Shown here piece by piece: positions 51,697 to 59,642 of a stretch of 64,000 nt of DNA. The notes under the pieces were generated by a model. It saw only the letters and a list, made by a program, of their open reading frames with translations. It searched no databases and had not been told where the DNA came from. Made by a program: the position numbers and the translations under genes. Where the stretch lies: positions 16,812-80,811 of the forward strand of contig JAAESX010000158.1 in NCBI GenBank assembly GCA_024228935.1, given 5' to 3'. The stretch's first letter is position 1. Each line of letters starts with the position of its first letter. The stretch is from Pseudomonadota bacterium. Its GTDB lineage: Bacteria; Myxococcota_A; UBA796; CAJQPC01.

Positions 51697-52428
51697 ATGG
51701 TCATCGGCATCCTGGGACTCGGACGACTGGGCGGCACGCTGGCCGTCCTGCTCGATGAGGCCGGGCACACAGTGCGCCCCTGGCGACGGGGTCAGCCCTT
51801 CCCCGAGTGCGACCTGGCGTGGATCACGGTGCGGGACGAGGCCATCGGCGAGGTGGCCCGGTCGCTGCCAGCGGGCCCGGTCGTGCTGCACGCATCCGGA
51901 GCGACCGGCCTCGAAGGCGTCGCCCACCACGCGGAGCACGGGTCGCTGCACCTGCTGCAGTCCTTTCCCGGGGTCGACGTCGCCGTGCCGCCTCTCTCCG
52001 GGGTTCCGGCGGCCGTCGCCGGAACGGAGCGGGCCCGCGAGGTGGCCCGCACCGTCGCGACGAGCCTGGGCATGGAGCCCTTCGACGTGCCGGGAGATCG
52101 GCGGCTCTACCACGCAGCCGCCGTCATGGCGGGCAACTACGCGACGACCCTTCTCGGGCTGGCCAGCGAGCTGTTGCGCGACGCGGGGGTGGACGCCGAT
52201 CGGGCGCCGGCCCTTCTGGCTCCGCTGGCCCTGGCGTCGCTCCGGCAGGCCGCCGAGCGAGGCCCCGCCCAGGCCCTCACCGGACCACATGCCCGCGGCG
52301 ACGAGGATGTCATCCGAGCGCACATCGCGGCAATCTGGGCTTCGAACCCCGACATCGCGCCGGTCTACGAGGCTCTCTCGGCCGCGACCTTCGACCTGGC
52401 CCGTAGACGCTCGGAGAAAGGTGAATAG
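51697..52428 (+). CDS. Rossmann-like and DUF2520 domain protein
   Basis: A 243-residue protein with an N-terminal NAD(P)-binding fold (VIGILGLGRLGGTLAVLL, GxGxxG) and a C-terminal helical DUF2520 domain (RLYHAAAVMAGNYATTLLGLA, ALTGPHARGDEDVIRAHI). The family resembles ProC and 6-phosphogluconate-type dehydrogenases; its substrate is not established. The long open frame upstream of 51697 is antisense to the crotonase. It is divergent from that gene over 34 bp. Confidence 0.87.
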   Translation: MVIGILGLGRLGGTLAVLLDEAGHTVRPWRRGQPFPECDLAWITVRDEAIGEVARSLPAGPVVLHASGATGLEGVAHHAEHGSLHLLQSFPGVDVAVPPLSGVPAAVAGTERAREVARTVATSLGMEPFDVPGDRRLYHAAAVMAGNYATTLLGLASELLRDAGVDADRAPALLAPLALASLRQAAERGPAQALTGPHARGDEDVIRAHIAAIWASNPDIAPVYEALSAATFDLARRRSEKGE

Positions 52429-52479
52429 CTGACGGTTCAGATCCGAAGAGAGGGTTGGGTCACCGCGCTGTGCGGTCGA

Positions 52480-52507
52480 TTGCCGAGCCCTTTCCCGGTG
52501 GTATATT
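52480..52507 (+). promoter_or_regulatory. Sigma-70-type promoter of the small amber-interrupted gene
   Basis: TTGCCG (52480-52485), 16-base spacer, TATATT (52502-52507), the most AT-rich -10 in the window. It is 40 bp upstream of the ATG at 52547. It lies in the 118-bp gap after the DUF2520 gene. Confidence 0.6.
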
Positions 52508-52546
52508 TTGAACAGGTCGATGGAACCTCCCACTGACGGAGATCAC

Positions 52547-52762
52547 ATGCTCGACGCCTTCATCATCGAGCGGATCCGACAGCAGAAGGAACAGCGTGAC
52601 AAGGGGCTGCAGCCCCAGCACATCCACGTGCCGCGCCCCTAGGACGACCCCCGCTGGCAGCAGCACCAGGAGCGCAAGCGGCGCCAGGAGCAGGAGCGCC
52701 GGTACCACGACGAGGACGAGTCCTCCGAGCGTGGCGTGGTCATCATCGACTTCAACCTCTGA
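52547..52762 (+). pseudogene. Small charged protein gene interrupted by an in-frame TAG
   Basis: The start ATG has GGAG five bases upstream. The frame reads MLDAFIIERIRQQKEQRDKG ... HIHVPRP, then TAG at 52640-52642, then continues without a break as DDPRWQQHQERKRRQEQERR ... DESSERGVVIIDFNL to a TGA at 52762. Nearly all third positions on both sides of the amber are G or C, so both halves look coding. The intact form would be 71 residues: hydrophobic start, Arg/Glu/Gln-rich helix, acidic stretch and GVVIID end, an architecture that I associate with small myxobacterial proteins of unknown function. Mutation, sequencing error or read-through are all possible. Confidence 0.6.
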
Positions 52763-52776
52763 GCGCCTGAGGCGCC

Positions 52777-53490
52777 TCAAGCGTTGATTCGACGCAACCT
52801 CCGGGCGAGCGTCAGGCAGTCCCGCATCATCGCGTGGAGCCGGTCCGGCGACACGAGCTCGGCCATGACCTCGATGCCGCGCTCGTCGTGGCGGACGGCC
52901 ATGACCTCGGGCGCCTCCATCACGCGGTTCACGTCGTCGACCAGTGGTCCGTCGGCGAGCATCGGGCGCGCGACGCTGGGCAAGGCCGCGCGGAGTACCC
53001 AGCCCCCTCGCCTGCCCACGACCCTCCAGTCCGCGTCATCCGACTGGGCCCCCTCGGCATGGATCGGCACGAAGAGCAGCCGCTGTCGCGCCGGTGCCTC
53101 GAGCCACAGGGACACGAAGCCGTGGTCCGCAGGCTGGACCAGGACCTCCATCCGAACGCCCTCGGCGTTGCTGGCGTACCCGACCCCATCGCGAGGGTGC
53201 AGCTCGATCCGACAGCCCGACTCCGCAGCCAGGCGCGAGAGCGGGTCGATGTAGGGCTCGTAGAGCGCGCTGCGATCCGTGACCCCCTGGTAGAAGCGGA
53301 CGGCGCTCATGACCGTGCACGTGATGCCCAGGCTCGCGGTCACACCGAGCGTCACGAACGCCGCCATCGGCGAGTCCTCGATCGGCGCACCCAGGCCGAC
53401 CAGCATCTGGACGACGCCCTCGGCGTACGCCGCAGCCAGGAGCAACAGCACGCCGAGCACGAGCGCCAGGGCTGCGGATACCAGACGCAT
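52777..53490 (-). CDS. Membrane protein of unknown function
   Basis: A 237-residue protein with two N-terminal membrane helices (LVSAALALVLGVLLLLAAAYA and MAAFVTLGVTASLGITCTVM). The remaining ~165 residues form a soluble domain without recognised motifs (RIELHPRDGVGYASNAEG, LLFVPIHAEGAQSDDADWRV), probably cytoplasmic, followed by an Arg-rich end RDCLTLARRLRRINA. It is convergent with the amber-interrupted small gene and divergent from rpmB. Confidence 0.76.
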   Translation of the reverse strand: MRLVSAALALVLGVLLLLAAAYAEGVVQMLVGLGAPIEDSPMAAFVTLGVTASLGITCTVMSAVRFYQGVTDRSALYEPYIDPLSRLAAESGCRIELHPRDGVGYASNAEGVRMEVLVQPADHGFVSLWLEAPARQRLLFVPIHAEGAQSDDADWRVVGRRGGWVLRAALPSVARPMLADGPLVDDVNRVMEAPEVMAVRHDERGIEVMAELVSPDRLHAMMRDCLTLARRLRRINA

Positions 53491-53535
53491 GGGACCGGAG
53501 AGCTCCTACCTCGGAGACAGCCTATCCCGAACGGC

Positions 53536-53564
53536 TTGCAGTGCGTCGGGACGCGGGCTAATGG
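53536..53564 (+). promoter_or_regulatory. Possible rpmB promoter
   Basis: TTGCAG (53536-53541), 17-base spacer, TAATGG (53559-53564), 45 bp before the rpmB start. The -10 is poor; it is the best candidate in the 118-bp divergent region. Confidence 0.35.
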
Positions 53565-53608
53565 CGGTGGTCGCCGGCCGTCCGGCATAGGAAACGAGGA
53601 TTCTGATC

Positions 53609-53845
53609 ATGGCTCGCCGCTGCGTTCTGACGGGCAAGCGCCCCAACACTGCGAACAAGGTCTCGCACTCCAACATCAAGACGAAGAAGCGTCAGCTTCC
53701 GAACCTGCAGAAGAAGCGCCTCTGGTGGGCCGAGGGCGAGCGTTTCGTGACCCTGAAGGTCAGCACCCGCGCTCTCCGCACGATCCGGAAGAACGGACTC
53801 GGCGCCTTCGCGAAGTCCGCCGGCGTCGACCTGAACCAGTACTAG
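53609..53845 (+). CDS. rpmB: 50S ribosomal protein L28
   Basis: A 78-residue L28, full length. MARRCVLTGKRPNTANKVSHS and KKRQLPNLQKKRLWW are diagnostic of the long proteobacterial type. It lacks the extra CxxC zinc pair of the zinc-binding form. AGGA precedes the ATG. It stands alone, without rpmG. Confidence 0.96.
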   Translation: MARRCVLTGKRPNTANKVSHSNIKTKKRQLPNLQKKRLWWAEGERFVTLKVSTRALRTIRKNGLGAFAKSAGVDLNQY

Positions 53846-53865
53846 TCGGCCCCCTGCGCCGGCGA

Positions 53866-53882
53866 GTCCCCCCGAGGGGGAC
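53866..53882. terminator. GC hairpin between rpmB and the convergent HEAT gene
   Basis: GTCCCCC (53866-53872) pairs perfectly with GGGGGAC (53876-53882) around a 3-base loop, 20 bp after the rpmB stop. No T-run follows. It sits between two convergent genes and could serve both. Confidence 0.45.
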
Positions 53883-53886
53883 GCGC

Positions 53887-54504
53887 TCAGCGCAGCCGCT
53901 CGAGGCTTCGGGTAGCGCTCTTCCGCACGGCGTCGGACGAGTCGCTCGCGAGTCCTTCGAGGTCCGTGGTCGCCGGCGTGTAGCCGATGTACCCCAGGTT
54001 GCGCGCGGCCAGCGCGCGGACCAGCTCGTCCTCGTCGGACAGGGCCGCCACGAGCGCCTGGCCGGCGACCTCGCTGCCCTCGTAGTGACCGAGGACGCGC
54101 ACGGCCTCGAGCCGGATCTCCGCGTCGTCCGAGGTCGTGAAGCCGACGACGAGCGGCGCGCTCTCGGGGCGGGTCCGAAGGCCGTTGAGCAAGTGGGCGG
54201 CGACGCCTTCGTCCTGTTCGGCGCGAACGAGCTCGTCGATGAGCTCGCCGTGGGTCCGGGCCGCGATCGCGAGCTGACGTGCGACGGCCTCGCGGCTGTC
54301 GGCGTCCTCGTCGATGTGCGCCAGGCGCCAGGCCAGTGCCTCGGGGGCGTCCTCGGCGCGCAGGGCGGGACCCGCCAGCACGAGGAAGCCTGCGCGGTTC
54401 GGGATCGGCTCGAGATCGAGCAGGGGCTGGGCCTCGACCGAGAGCGCCGAAGCGTCCAGCTGGTCGACCGGGCCCGCGAGGGCGGCAGAGAGGAAGATCA
54501 GCAT
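53887..54504 (-). CDS. Secreted HEAT-repeat protein
   Basis: A 205-residue protein. MLIFLSAALAGPVDQ is a short signal peptide lacking basic residues. The rest is helical with HEAT repeats at the C-terminal side: DDAEIRLEAVRVLGHY, EDELVRALAARNLGYIG, SSDAVRKSATRSLERLR. It starts 4 bp after the peptidylarginine deiminase gene, so the two are co-transcribed; a partner or scaffold role is inferred. Confidence 0.8.
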   Translation of the reverse strand: MLIFLSAALAGPVDQLDASALSVEAQPLLDLEPIPNRAGFLVLAGPALRAEDAPEALAWRLAHIDEDADSREAVARQLAIAARTHGELIDELVRAEQDEGVAAHLLNGLRTRPESAPLVVGFTTSDDAEIRLEAVRVLGHYEGSEVAGQALVAALSDEDELVRALAARNLGYIGYTPATTDLEGLASDSSDAVRKSATRSLERLR

Positions 54505-54508
54505 CGGT

Positions 54509-56143
54509 CTACTCCAGCAGGTGGCGGGCGTCGGTCCACCAGGCGTTCTCCGCCGGGGTCCGAATCACGTTCGATCCGCAGTGAACCTCGCCCATGCCGA
54601 GGTGGTACACGTCCCAGTCGTCCAGGAAGACGACGTTGAGCTCGTCGGGCATCCGGGACGCAAAGTCCTGGGCCATGGGGTCGTCGTCAGCCGAGGTGTT
54701 GCTCCGGCGAACCCACGGGTCCGGCACGAAGAGCGTCGTGTCGCCGTTCTTGTCGTCGGCGACGATGAGGTTCGCCATGCCGGGGACGATGGCGACGCCG
54801 GTGTTCCCGCACCAGCTGACCTCCTCGAAGAGCCCCGGCACGAGCGTGATGTCCTCGTCCGTCAGGCCGAGCTCGACCTTGAACTCTTCGAGCTGCCCAT
54901 CGAGGATGTCCTGAACGTCCTCGTTGTAGTTGCGAAGGTGGTTGTCGTTGACGAGCTCACCGACGGTCGAGTACCCGTGCCCTGACGAGTAGCGAGAGAT
55001 GGCGTCGCTCTCGTCCATCGACTCGAGCACGTCCCAGCCCAGGGTCGTGTCCGACCACAGGAAGCGGAAGCCCTTGGGAGCGGTCGAGTCCGGGACGAAC
55101 GTGGAGTACTCGTCGACGTGCCCGACGCAGAGCCAGGTGGAGTCGACCTCGAACGGCGCCTGCACCTTCTGGCTCTCGAGGAAGTTCGTGAGTCCGGCCG
55201 TCGGCGCCATCCGGCCGCCGTTGCTGCCCCAGTAGATGCGCCCGAACGGGTACTCGACCCCGTCGACGGTGACCGGCGGGGAGATCTCCAGGTTGCCGAA
55301 GCTGTCCTGGCTGTTCGCCGTGCCGTTCCCCCACTCGCCCAGGGCGAAGTCCGGGCCTTCGAACTCGTCCTCGGCCAGATCGTCGAGGCCATCGCCGGAG
55401 CGACCCTGGCCGTTGCGGATCGAGTCGATGACGAAGTCCATCCGCGCATCGCCCGCGGTGAGCGTCGCGAACTCGATCTCGTCCTGCACCCAGACGTCGC
55501 CGTCGTATGCGTTCTGCTTCACGCTGACGAACAGGTCGCCAAGTGCCTCTTCGTAGCCGGCGACCATGTCCTGGTTGTCGCCCCACTGGCTGTTCACGTT
55601 CATCGCCGTGACCAGCTCGGACGGCTGCAGGTGGTGGTTGAGGATCAGGGGGGCGCCCTTCAAGAGCACCGTCATCTCCTGGCCGGTCGCCTGGTCCTTG
55701 ACCGTGAGCGTCGCCTCGGCGAGGTAGTCGTCAGCCTCGACCTGGAGTTCGACGTCGTGCTTGCCCTTGGAGAGCGTGAGCTCGGTGACGTCGGGGTTGA
55801 GGACGACCGAGCCGTCCTTCCAGAGCCGAACCGTGCCGGCGCTCTGCGAGAGCGTGAGCTTCACCGCGTGGCCCGGCATGTGCACGATGAACGGCGACGT
55901 GTCGTTGTCCCCGTCCGGGAGCCCCTGGGTCCAGTCGGCTGCGCCGTCCTGGTCGTCGTCATCGACGTTCGGGATGACCGCGACGATGGGCATCGTCTCG
56001 TAGCCGTCGGCGGCCACGTCCACAGCCCACGTCCCGTCGGTCGCGGTGACCTCGAGCACCAGCTCGTCGGTGTCGTCGCTGCCCTTGTTGCATCCGAGCG
56101 TGCAGGCAGCGAGCACCAGGAGCGCATGAGGGAGTCGTCGCAT
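54509..56143 (-). CDS. Animal-type peptidylarginine deiminase (PAD) lipoprotein
   Basis: A 544-residue lipoprotein (signal RRLPHALLVLAACTLGC). Residues ~55-165 resemble the PAD middle domain, including an acidic calcium-type loop NVDDDDQDGAADW. Residues ~170-544 match the PAD catalytic domain: WVQDEIEF with Asp221, DSFGNLEISPPVTVDGVEYP, VGHVDEYSTFVP with His342 and Asp344, and the C-terminal GEVHCGSNV with Cys522, equivalent to Asp350, His471, Asp473 and Cys645 of human PAD4. All four catalytic residues are kept, so calcium-dependent citrullination of peptidyl-arginine outside the cytoplasm is predicted. The N-terminal PAD domain is replaced by the lipoprotein signal. GAGGA precedes the ATG. 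Confidence 0.92.
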   Translation of the reverse strand: MRRLPHALLVLAACTLGCNKGSDDTDELVLEVTATDGTWAVDVAADGYETMPIVAVIPNVDDDDQDGAADWTQGLPDGDNDTSPFIVHMPGHAVKLTLSQSAGTVRLWKDGSVVLNPDVTELTLSKGKHDVELQVEADDYLAEATLTVKDQATGQEMTVLLKGAPLILNHHLQPSELVTAMNVNSQWGDNQDMVAGYEEALGDLFVSVKQNAYDGDVWVQDEIEFATLTAGDARMDFVIDSIRNGQGRSGDGLDDLAEDEFEGPDFALGEWGNGTANSQDSFGNLEISPPVTVDGVEYPFGRIYWGSNGGRMAPTAGLTNFLESQKVQAPFEVDSTWLCVGHVDEYSTFVPDSTAPKGFRFLWSDTTLGWDVLESMDESDAISRYSSGHGYSTVGELVNDNHLRNYNEDVQDILDGQLEEFKVELGLTDEDITLVPGLFEEVSWCGNTGVAIVPGMANLIVADDKNGDTTLFVPDPWVRRSNTSADDDPMAQDFASRMPDELNVVFLDDWDVYHLGMGEVHCGSNVIRTPAENAWWTDARHLLE

Positions 56144-56203
56144 TCGGTTCCTCGTTGTCGGGGAGGCAATGTGCCCGGTCGCGGGCTGTCCTGTAAACCG
56201 CGC

Positions 56204-56932
56204 TCAGGACAAGAAGCCGAAAACCCTCGGAAGGTGCGCGTACGGCTCGATTGGCCGGGGCGAGTGGTCCGTCTTGAGATGCACAACGAGGGCCTTCGGG
56301 CAGTCGTCCGCGAACGCGTTCACGTTGCTCGGTTCGTTGTCCAGGAACAGCACCGGATCACCGAGCAGATGGATCTCGGCCAGCGCGTCGCGCTTGTACT
56401 GGGTGTCGTCGTCGTCGATGTGCGGCTTGGTGATGAGCCGCGTCCGCTCGATGTCGTACGGGAAGCCGAACCGCCGGAAGCTCTGCTCGGTCCCCGGGCG
56501 CAGGTCGTGGTGTCGACCGGTCAGGTAGACGCAGAACAGACCGGCCTCGTAGACGTGCCGCACGAGCTGGACGGCGCCGGGCATGGCCTCGTCGTACAGC
56601 TGGTAGTCGCTGGAGAAGAAGCGGTCCCACCAGAACGCGAGCAGCGGCTCCTTGTGCGCGCGGATGATGTCGGCTGGCACGCCGGCCCGTCGGAGCGTGC
56701 TGGGCAGGTGCCAGTCCACGAAGTGGTCGATGTGGACCCAGTAGAGCGGCTCCAGGTCGTTGCGGGCGCCGTACTCCCGCAGGATGTGGACCTGGCGCTG
56801 CCGGGTGTCGAACAGGCAGCCATCGAGGTCGAACACCGCGACGTGGCCAGGGCCCGTTGCGCGAGCTCGCTCCAGCACCGAGGCCAGCACCGCGCTCTGG
56901 TCTTCGCTCCGGTGGTGCGGCTGCCAGGTCAA
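56204..56932 (-). CDS. HAD-superfamily hydrolase
   Basis: A 242-residue cytoplasmic hydrolase. Motif I is VFDLDGCLFDT with both catalytic Asp, motif II LTGRHHD, motif III contains Lys in TQYKRDAL, and motif IV is VLFLDNEPSNV. It resembles acid-phosphatase-like HADs acting on nucleotides or sugar phosphates; substrate unknown. A helical cap lies between motifs I and II. The TTG start overlaps the TPR gene stop (TTGA). Confidence 0.87.
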   Translation of the reverse strand: MTWQPHHRSEDQSAVLASVLERARATGPGHVAVFDLDGCLFDTRQRQVHILREYGARNDLEPLYWVHIDHFVDWHLPSTLRRAGVPADIIRAHKEPLLAFWWDRFFSSDYQLYDEAMPGAVQLVRHVYEAGLFCVYLTGRHHDLRPGTEQSFRRFGFPYDIERTRLITKPHIDDDDTQYKRDALAEIHLLGDPVLFLDNEPSNVNAFADDCPKALVVHLKTDHSPRPIEPYAHLPRVFGFLS

Positions 56933-58155
56933 AGCTGTCCCAGGATGCCCTGGATCTCTGCCTGCCCGGCCGTCCCTTCCAGGTCCTTTTCGGCCTGCTC
57001 GAGCACCAGTCGGGCCTCGGAGCGGCGGCCGAGCGCGGCCAGGATCTGGCCCAGGTTCGCGCGCGCCACGCCTCGGGCGGCCGGGTCGGTCCAGGCCTCG
57101 GCGCTGGCACGGAAGTCGGCGGCGGCGCCCTCGAGGTCACCGCCCGCGATGCGTCGCTGGGCGGTCGCGAACCGAGCCGCTCCGAGCATCGCCGGATCCT
57201 CCATCGCTGCGGACACGCGCTGCTGTTCCACGCCGATGGCGATGGCCTCGGCGTGGTTGCCTGCCTGGGACGCGAGCTCCCCGGCGGCGTGAAGCGCCTC
57301 GAGCTGCTCGCCGACCTCGCCGAGCTCCTGCCAGGTCTTCGCCGCATAGCGCAGGCGAGCGACGGCCTCGGCCGGCAGCCCAAGGGCCGCCTCGACGTCC
57401 GAGAGCTGCTGGAGGAGGACGGCCTTGAGCGCCGCCTCGCGCAGGAGCTCGGTGCCGTCGAGTGCCTCCTCGAGCGCCTTGCGGGCCTCGCTCGGGTCGA
57501 ACGGGGCCACCTGACCCGCCAGGTGCGAGAGCGCCTCGACCAGCAGGCGCCGGTCGTTCGCCGTCCGCCCGACCTGGACGGCCTGACGCGCCACGTTCAG
57601 CGCGCGGGCGTCGTTGCCCCCAGCCGCCGAGATGCGTGAGCTCAGGACCAGGAACCCGGTGCGGCCTCGCTCCTCTCCGGCCCGGTCACAGAGCATGAAC
57701 CCGGCATCGAGCTGCTCCTGGGCCTGCTCGAACCGTCCCTCGGCGGCCAGGACCTGGGCCATCTTGTGTCGCGCCAAGGCCTCGCCTTCACGCGAGCCCC
57801 CCTCGGCGTGCCGAGCCAACAGGTCGCGCGCCGTCTCCTCGATCGCCTTGCCGCCCAGCTGGACCGCCACGGCGAAGCGCTGGTCGAGCAGCGACTCGAG
57901 ACCTTCGGTGTCACCGGTCGACTCGCGCAGCGGGAGCGCAGCGTCGAAGTGCGTGAGCGCCTCGGCCAGGTTGCCGCGGTGCACCTCGAGCACGCCCATC
58001 AGGTGCAGCGACGCCGCCGAGCCCGTCCGGTCCTTCGACGCGGTGAAGCCGTCGAACGCCGCCTTCGCCTTCTTGAACGCGCGGTCGTATTCGCCACGGC
58101 CCTCGTGCACGAAGGCCTCGTGGAGTGCGGCCATGGCCGCGCCAGCGTTGGGCAT
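56929..58155 (-). CDS. Large TPR protein
   Basis: A 408-residue all-helical protein of about ten TPR-like units, such as RGEYDRAFKKAKAAFDGF, RGNLAEALTHFDAALPLRES, EGRFEQAQEQLDAGFML, AGNHAEAIAIGVEQQRV and LGRRSEARLVLEQAEKDL. It has no signal peptide or enzyme motif. AGGAGG lies seven bases before the ATG. It is the first gene of the TPR-HAD-(PAD-HEAT) minus-strand group and is divergent from the ABC importer genes. Confidence 0.86.
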   Translation of the reverse strand: MPNAGAAMAALHEAFVHEGRGEYDRAFKKAKAAFDGFTASKDRTGSAASLHLMGVLEVHRGNLAEALTHFDAALPLRESTGDTEGLESLLDQRFAVAVQLGGKAIEETARDLLARHAEGGSREGEALARHKMAQVLAAEGRFEQAQEQLDAGFMLCDRAGEERGRTGFLVLSSRISAAGGNDARALNVARQAVQVGRTANDRRLLVEALSHLAGQVAPFDPSEARKALEEALDGTELLREAALKAVLLQQLSDVEAALGLPAEAVARLRYAAKTWQELGEVGEQLEALHAAGELASQAGNHAEAIAIGVEQQRVSAAMEDPAMLGAARFATAQRRIAGGDLEGAAADFRASAEAWTDPAARGVARANLGQILAALGRRSEARLVLEQAEKDLEGTAGQAEIQGILGQL

Positions 58156-58185
58156 CCCGACACCTCCTGGGTGCGGAGGGATAGC

Positions 58186-58893
58186 GTGTTGGGCATGACC
58201 GGCAACGGCGTCCGCTTCCGATCCCTGGACTTCGTGTGGGAGGACGGGACGTCGCTCGCCCGGGGGCTCGACCTGCAGCTCGAGGCAGGCGAGATCACCG
58301 CGCTGTTGGGCCCCAGCGGCTGCGGCAAGTCGACGCTCCTCCGCCTCGCAGCCGGCCTGTTGGTTCCGACGGGGGGCCGCATCGAGTGTTCGACGCGCCG
58401 CGCGTTCGTGTTCCAGAAGCCCACGCTGCTGGCCTGGCGCACGGTCCGCGCCAATGTGGAGCTGCCACTGGAGCTGGGCGGAGAGCAGGGCCTCGCCATC
58501 GACGAGGCGCTCGAGCTGGTCGGGCTGGCCGAGCACGGCGCCAAGCTGCCGCACGAGCTGTCCGGCGGGATGCAGATGCGGGCGAGCCTGGCGCGGGCCC
58601 TGGTCACCTCGCCGGACGTGCTGCTGATGGACGAGCCGTTCGCCGCGCTCGATGCGCTCACCCGCCGGCGTCTGCAGCGGCGCTTCGTCGAGCTCCAGGC
58701 CGAGGCCCCGAAGACCGTCCTCTGGGTGACCCACGACATCGACGAGGCCTGTCTGCTGGCCGACCGGGTCGTCGTCCTGGCCGGCCCTGACGTGTCGGTG
58801 GTGCTCGACGAGCGCCTGTCGACGCCGCGCCCACGCTCGCTCCACACGGGACAGCTCGGCGGGCTGGCCACGCGTCTCGAGGGAGCCCTGTGA
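58186..58893 (+). CDS. ABC transporter ATPase (nitrate/sulfonate/thiamine-precursor type)
   Basis: A 235-residue ATPase subunit. Walker A LLGPSGCGKSTLL, Q-loop FVFQKPTLL, signature HELSGGMQMRASLARAL, Walker B VLLMDEPFAALD and switch His WVTHDIDEA are all intact; it groups with SsuB, TauB and ThiZ. GTG at 58186 has GGAGG six bases upstream and is preferred over ATG at 58195. Its stop overlaps the permease start (GTGA). Confidence 0.92.
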   Translation: MLGMTGNGVRFRSLDFVWEDGTSLARGLDLQLEAGEITALLGPSGCGKSTLLRLAAGLLVPTGGRIECSTRRAFVFQKPTLLAWRTVRANVELPLELGGEQGLAIDEALELVGLAEHGAKLPHELSGGMQMRASLARALVTSPDVLLMDEPFAALDALTRRRLQRRFVELQAEAPKTVLWVTHDIDEACLLADRVVVLAGPDVSVVLDERLSTPRPRSLHTGQLGGLATRLEGAL

Positions 58894-59642
58894 AGCGCAT
58901 CGCTCCCCTCGGCGCCCTGGCCGCCGCGCTCGCCGTCTGGTGGGCGGTCAGCACCCAGACGTCCCCTCTCCTGCTCCCCTCCCCAGCCGACGTCGCCGAG
59001 GCCGCCTGGACCGACCGCGCCCGCCTGGCCGAGGCCACGTGGAACACCGCGCTGGCGAGCCTGGCCGGTCTGGGCATCGCCTCGGTGTTCGGGGTCGGCG
59101 GCGCCGTGGCCTTCCTGCGGGTGCGCTGGCTTGAGGCCGGCTTCTACCCGCTCGCGCTGCTGCTCCAGACGGTGCCCATCATCGCCATAGCGCCCCTGCT
59201 CGTCGTCTGGCTCGGCTACGGCACGCCCGTCGCGGTCACCGCCGCCGCCATCGTGTGCTTCTTCCCCATCCTGACGGCGGGCAACCTCGGGCTGCGCTCA
59301 GCCGACCCGGCCGAGGTCGAGCTGATGCGGCTGTACGGGGCGAGCTGGTTCCAGGAGCTGCGGCTCCTGCGCTGGTGGGCGGGCCTGCCGTACCTGCTCA
59401 CCGGCTACCGGACGGCCGTGGGCCTGGCGGTCATCGGCGCCATCGTCGGTGAGTTCGTCGGCAGCAACGGCCAGCCCGCTTCCCTGGGCAACCTGGTCCT
59501 GCGGTCCGCCGGCGCCGCCAACACGGGGCTGACGTTCGCGGCCATCGGCGCCTCGACGCTCGTCGCGCTCGTCCTGTTCGGTGCCGTACGCTTGGCGGAA
59601 GCGCGGCTCATCGGCCGCTGGCACTCCGGGAGTCGCTCGTGA
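58890..59642 (+). CDS. ABC transporter permease (SsuC/ThiX type)
   Basis: A 250-residue membrane protein with about six hydrophobic helices, for example PLALLLQTVPIIAIAPLLVV and TAVGLAVIGAIVGEFVGSNG. The EAA loop is present around ELMRLYGASWFQELRLLRW. It forms the channel of the importer encoded with the ATPase before it and the binding lipoprotein after it; starts and stops overlap on both sides (GTGA). Confidence 0.92.
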   Translation: MKRIAPLGALAAALAVWWAVSTQTSPLLLPSPADVAEAAWTDRARLAEATWNTALASLAGLGIASVFGVGGAVAFLRVRWLEAGFYPLALLLQTVPIIAIAPLLVVWLGYGTPVAVTAAAIVCFFPILTAGNLGLRSADPAEVELMRLYGASWFQELRLLRWWAGLPYLLTGYRTAVGLAVIGAIVGEFVGSNGQPASLGNLVLRSAGAANTGLTFAAIGASTLVALVLFGAVRLAEARLIGRWHSGSRS

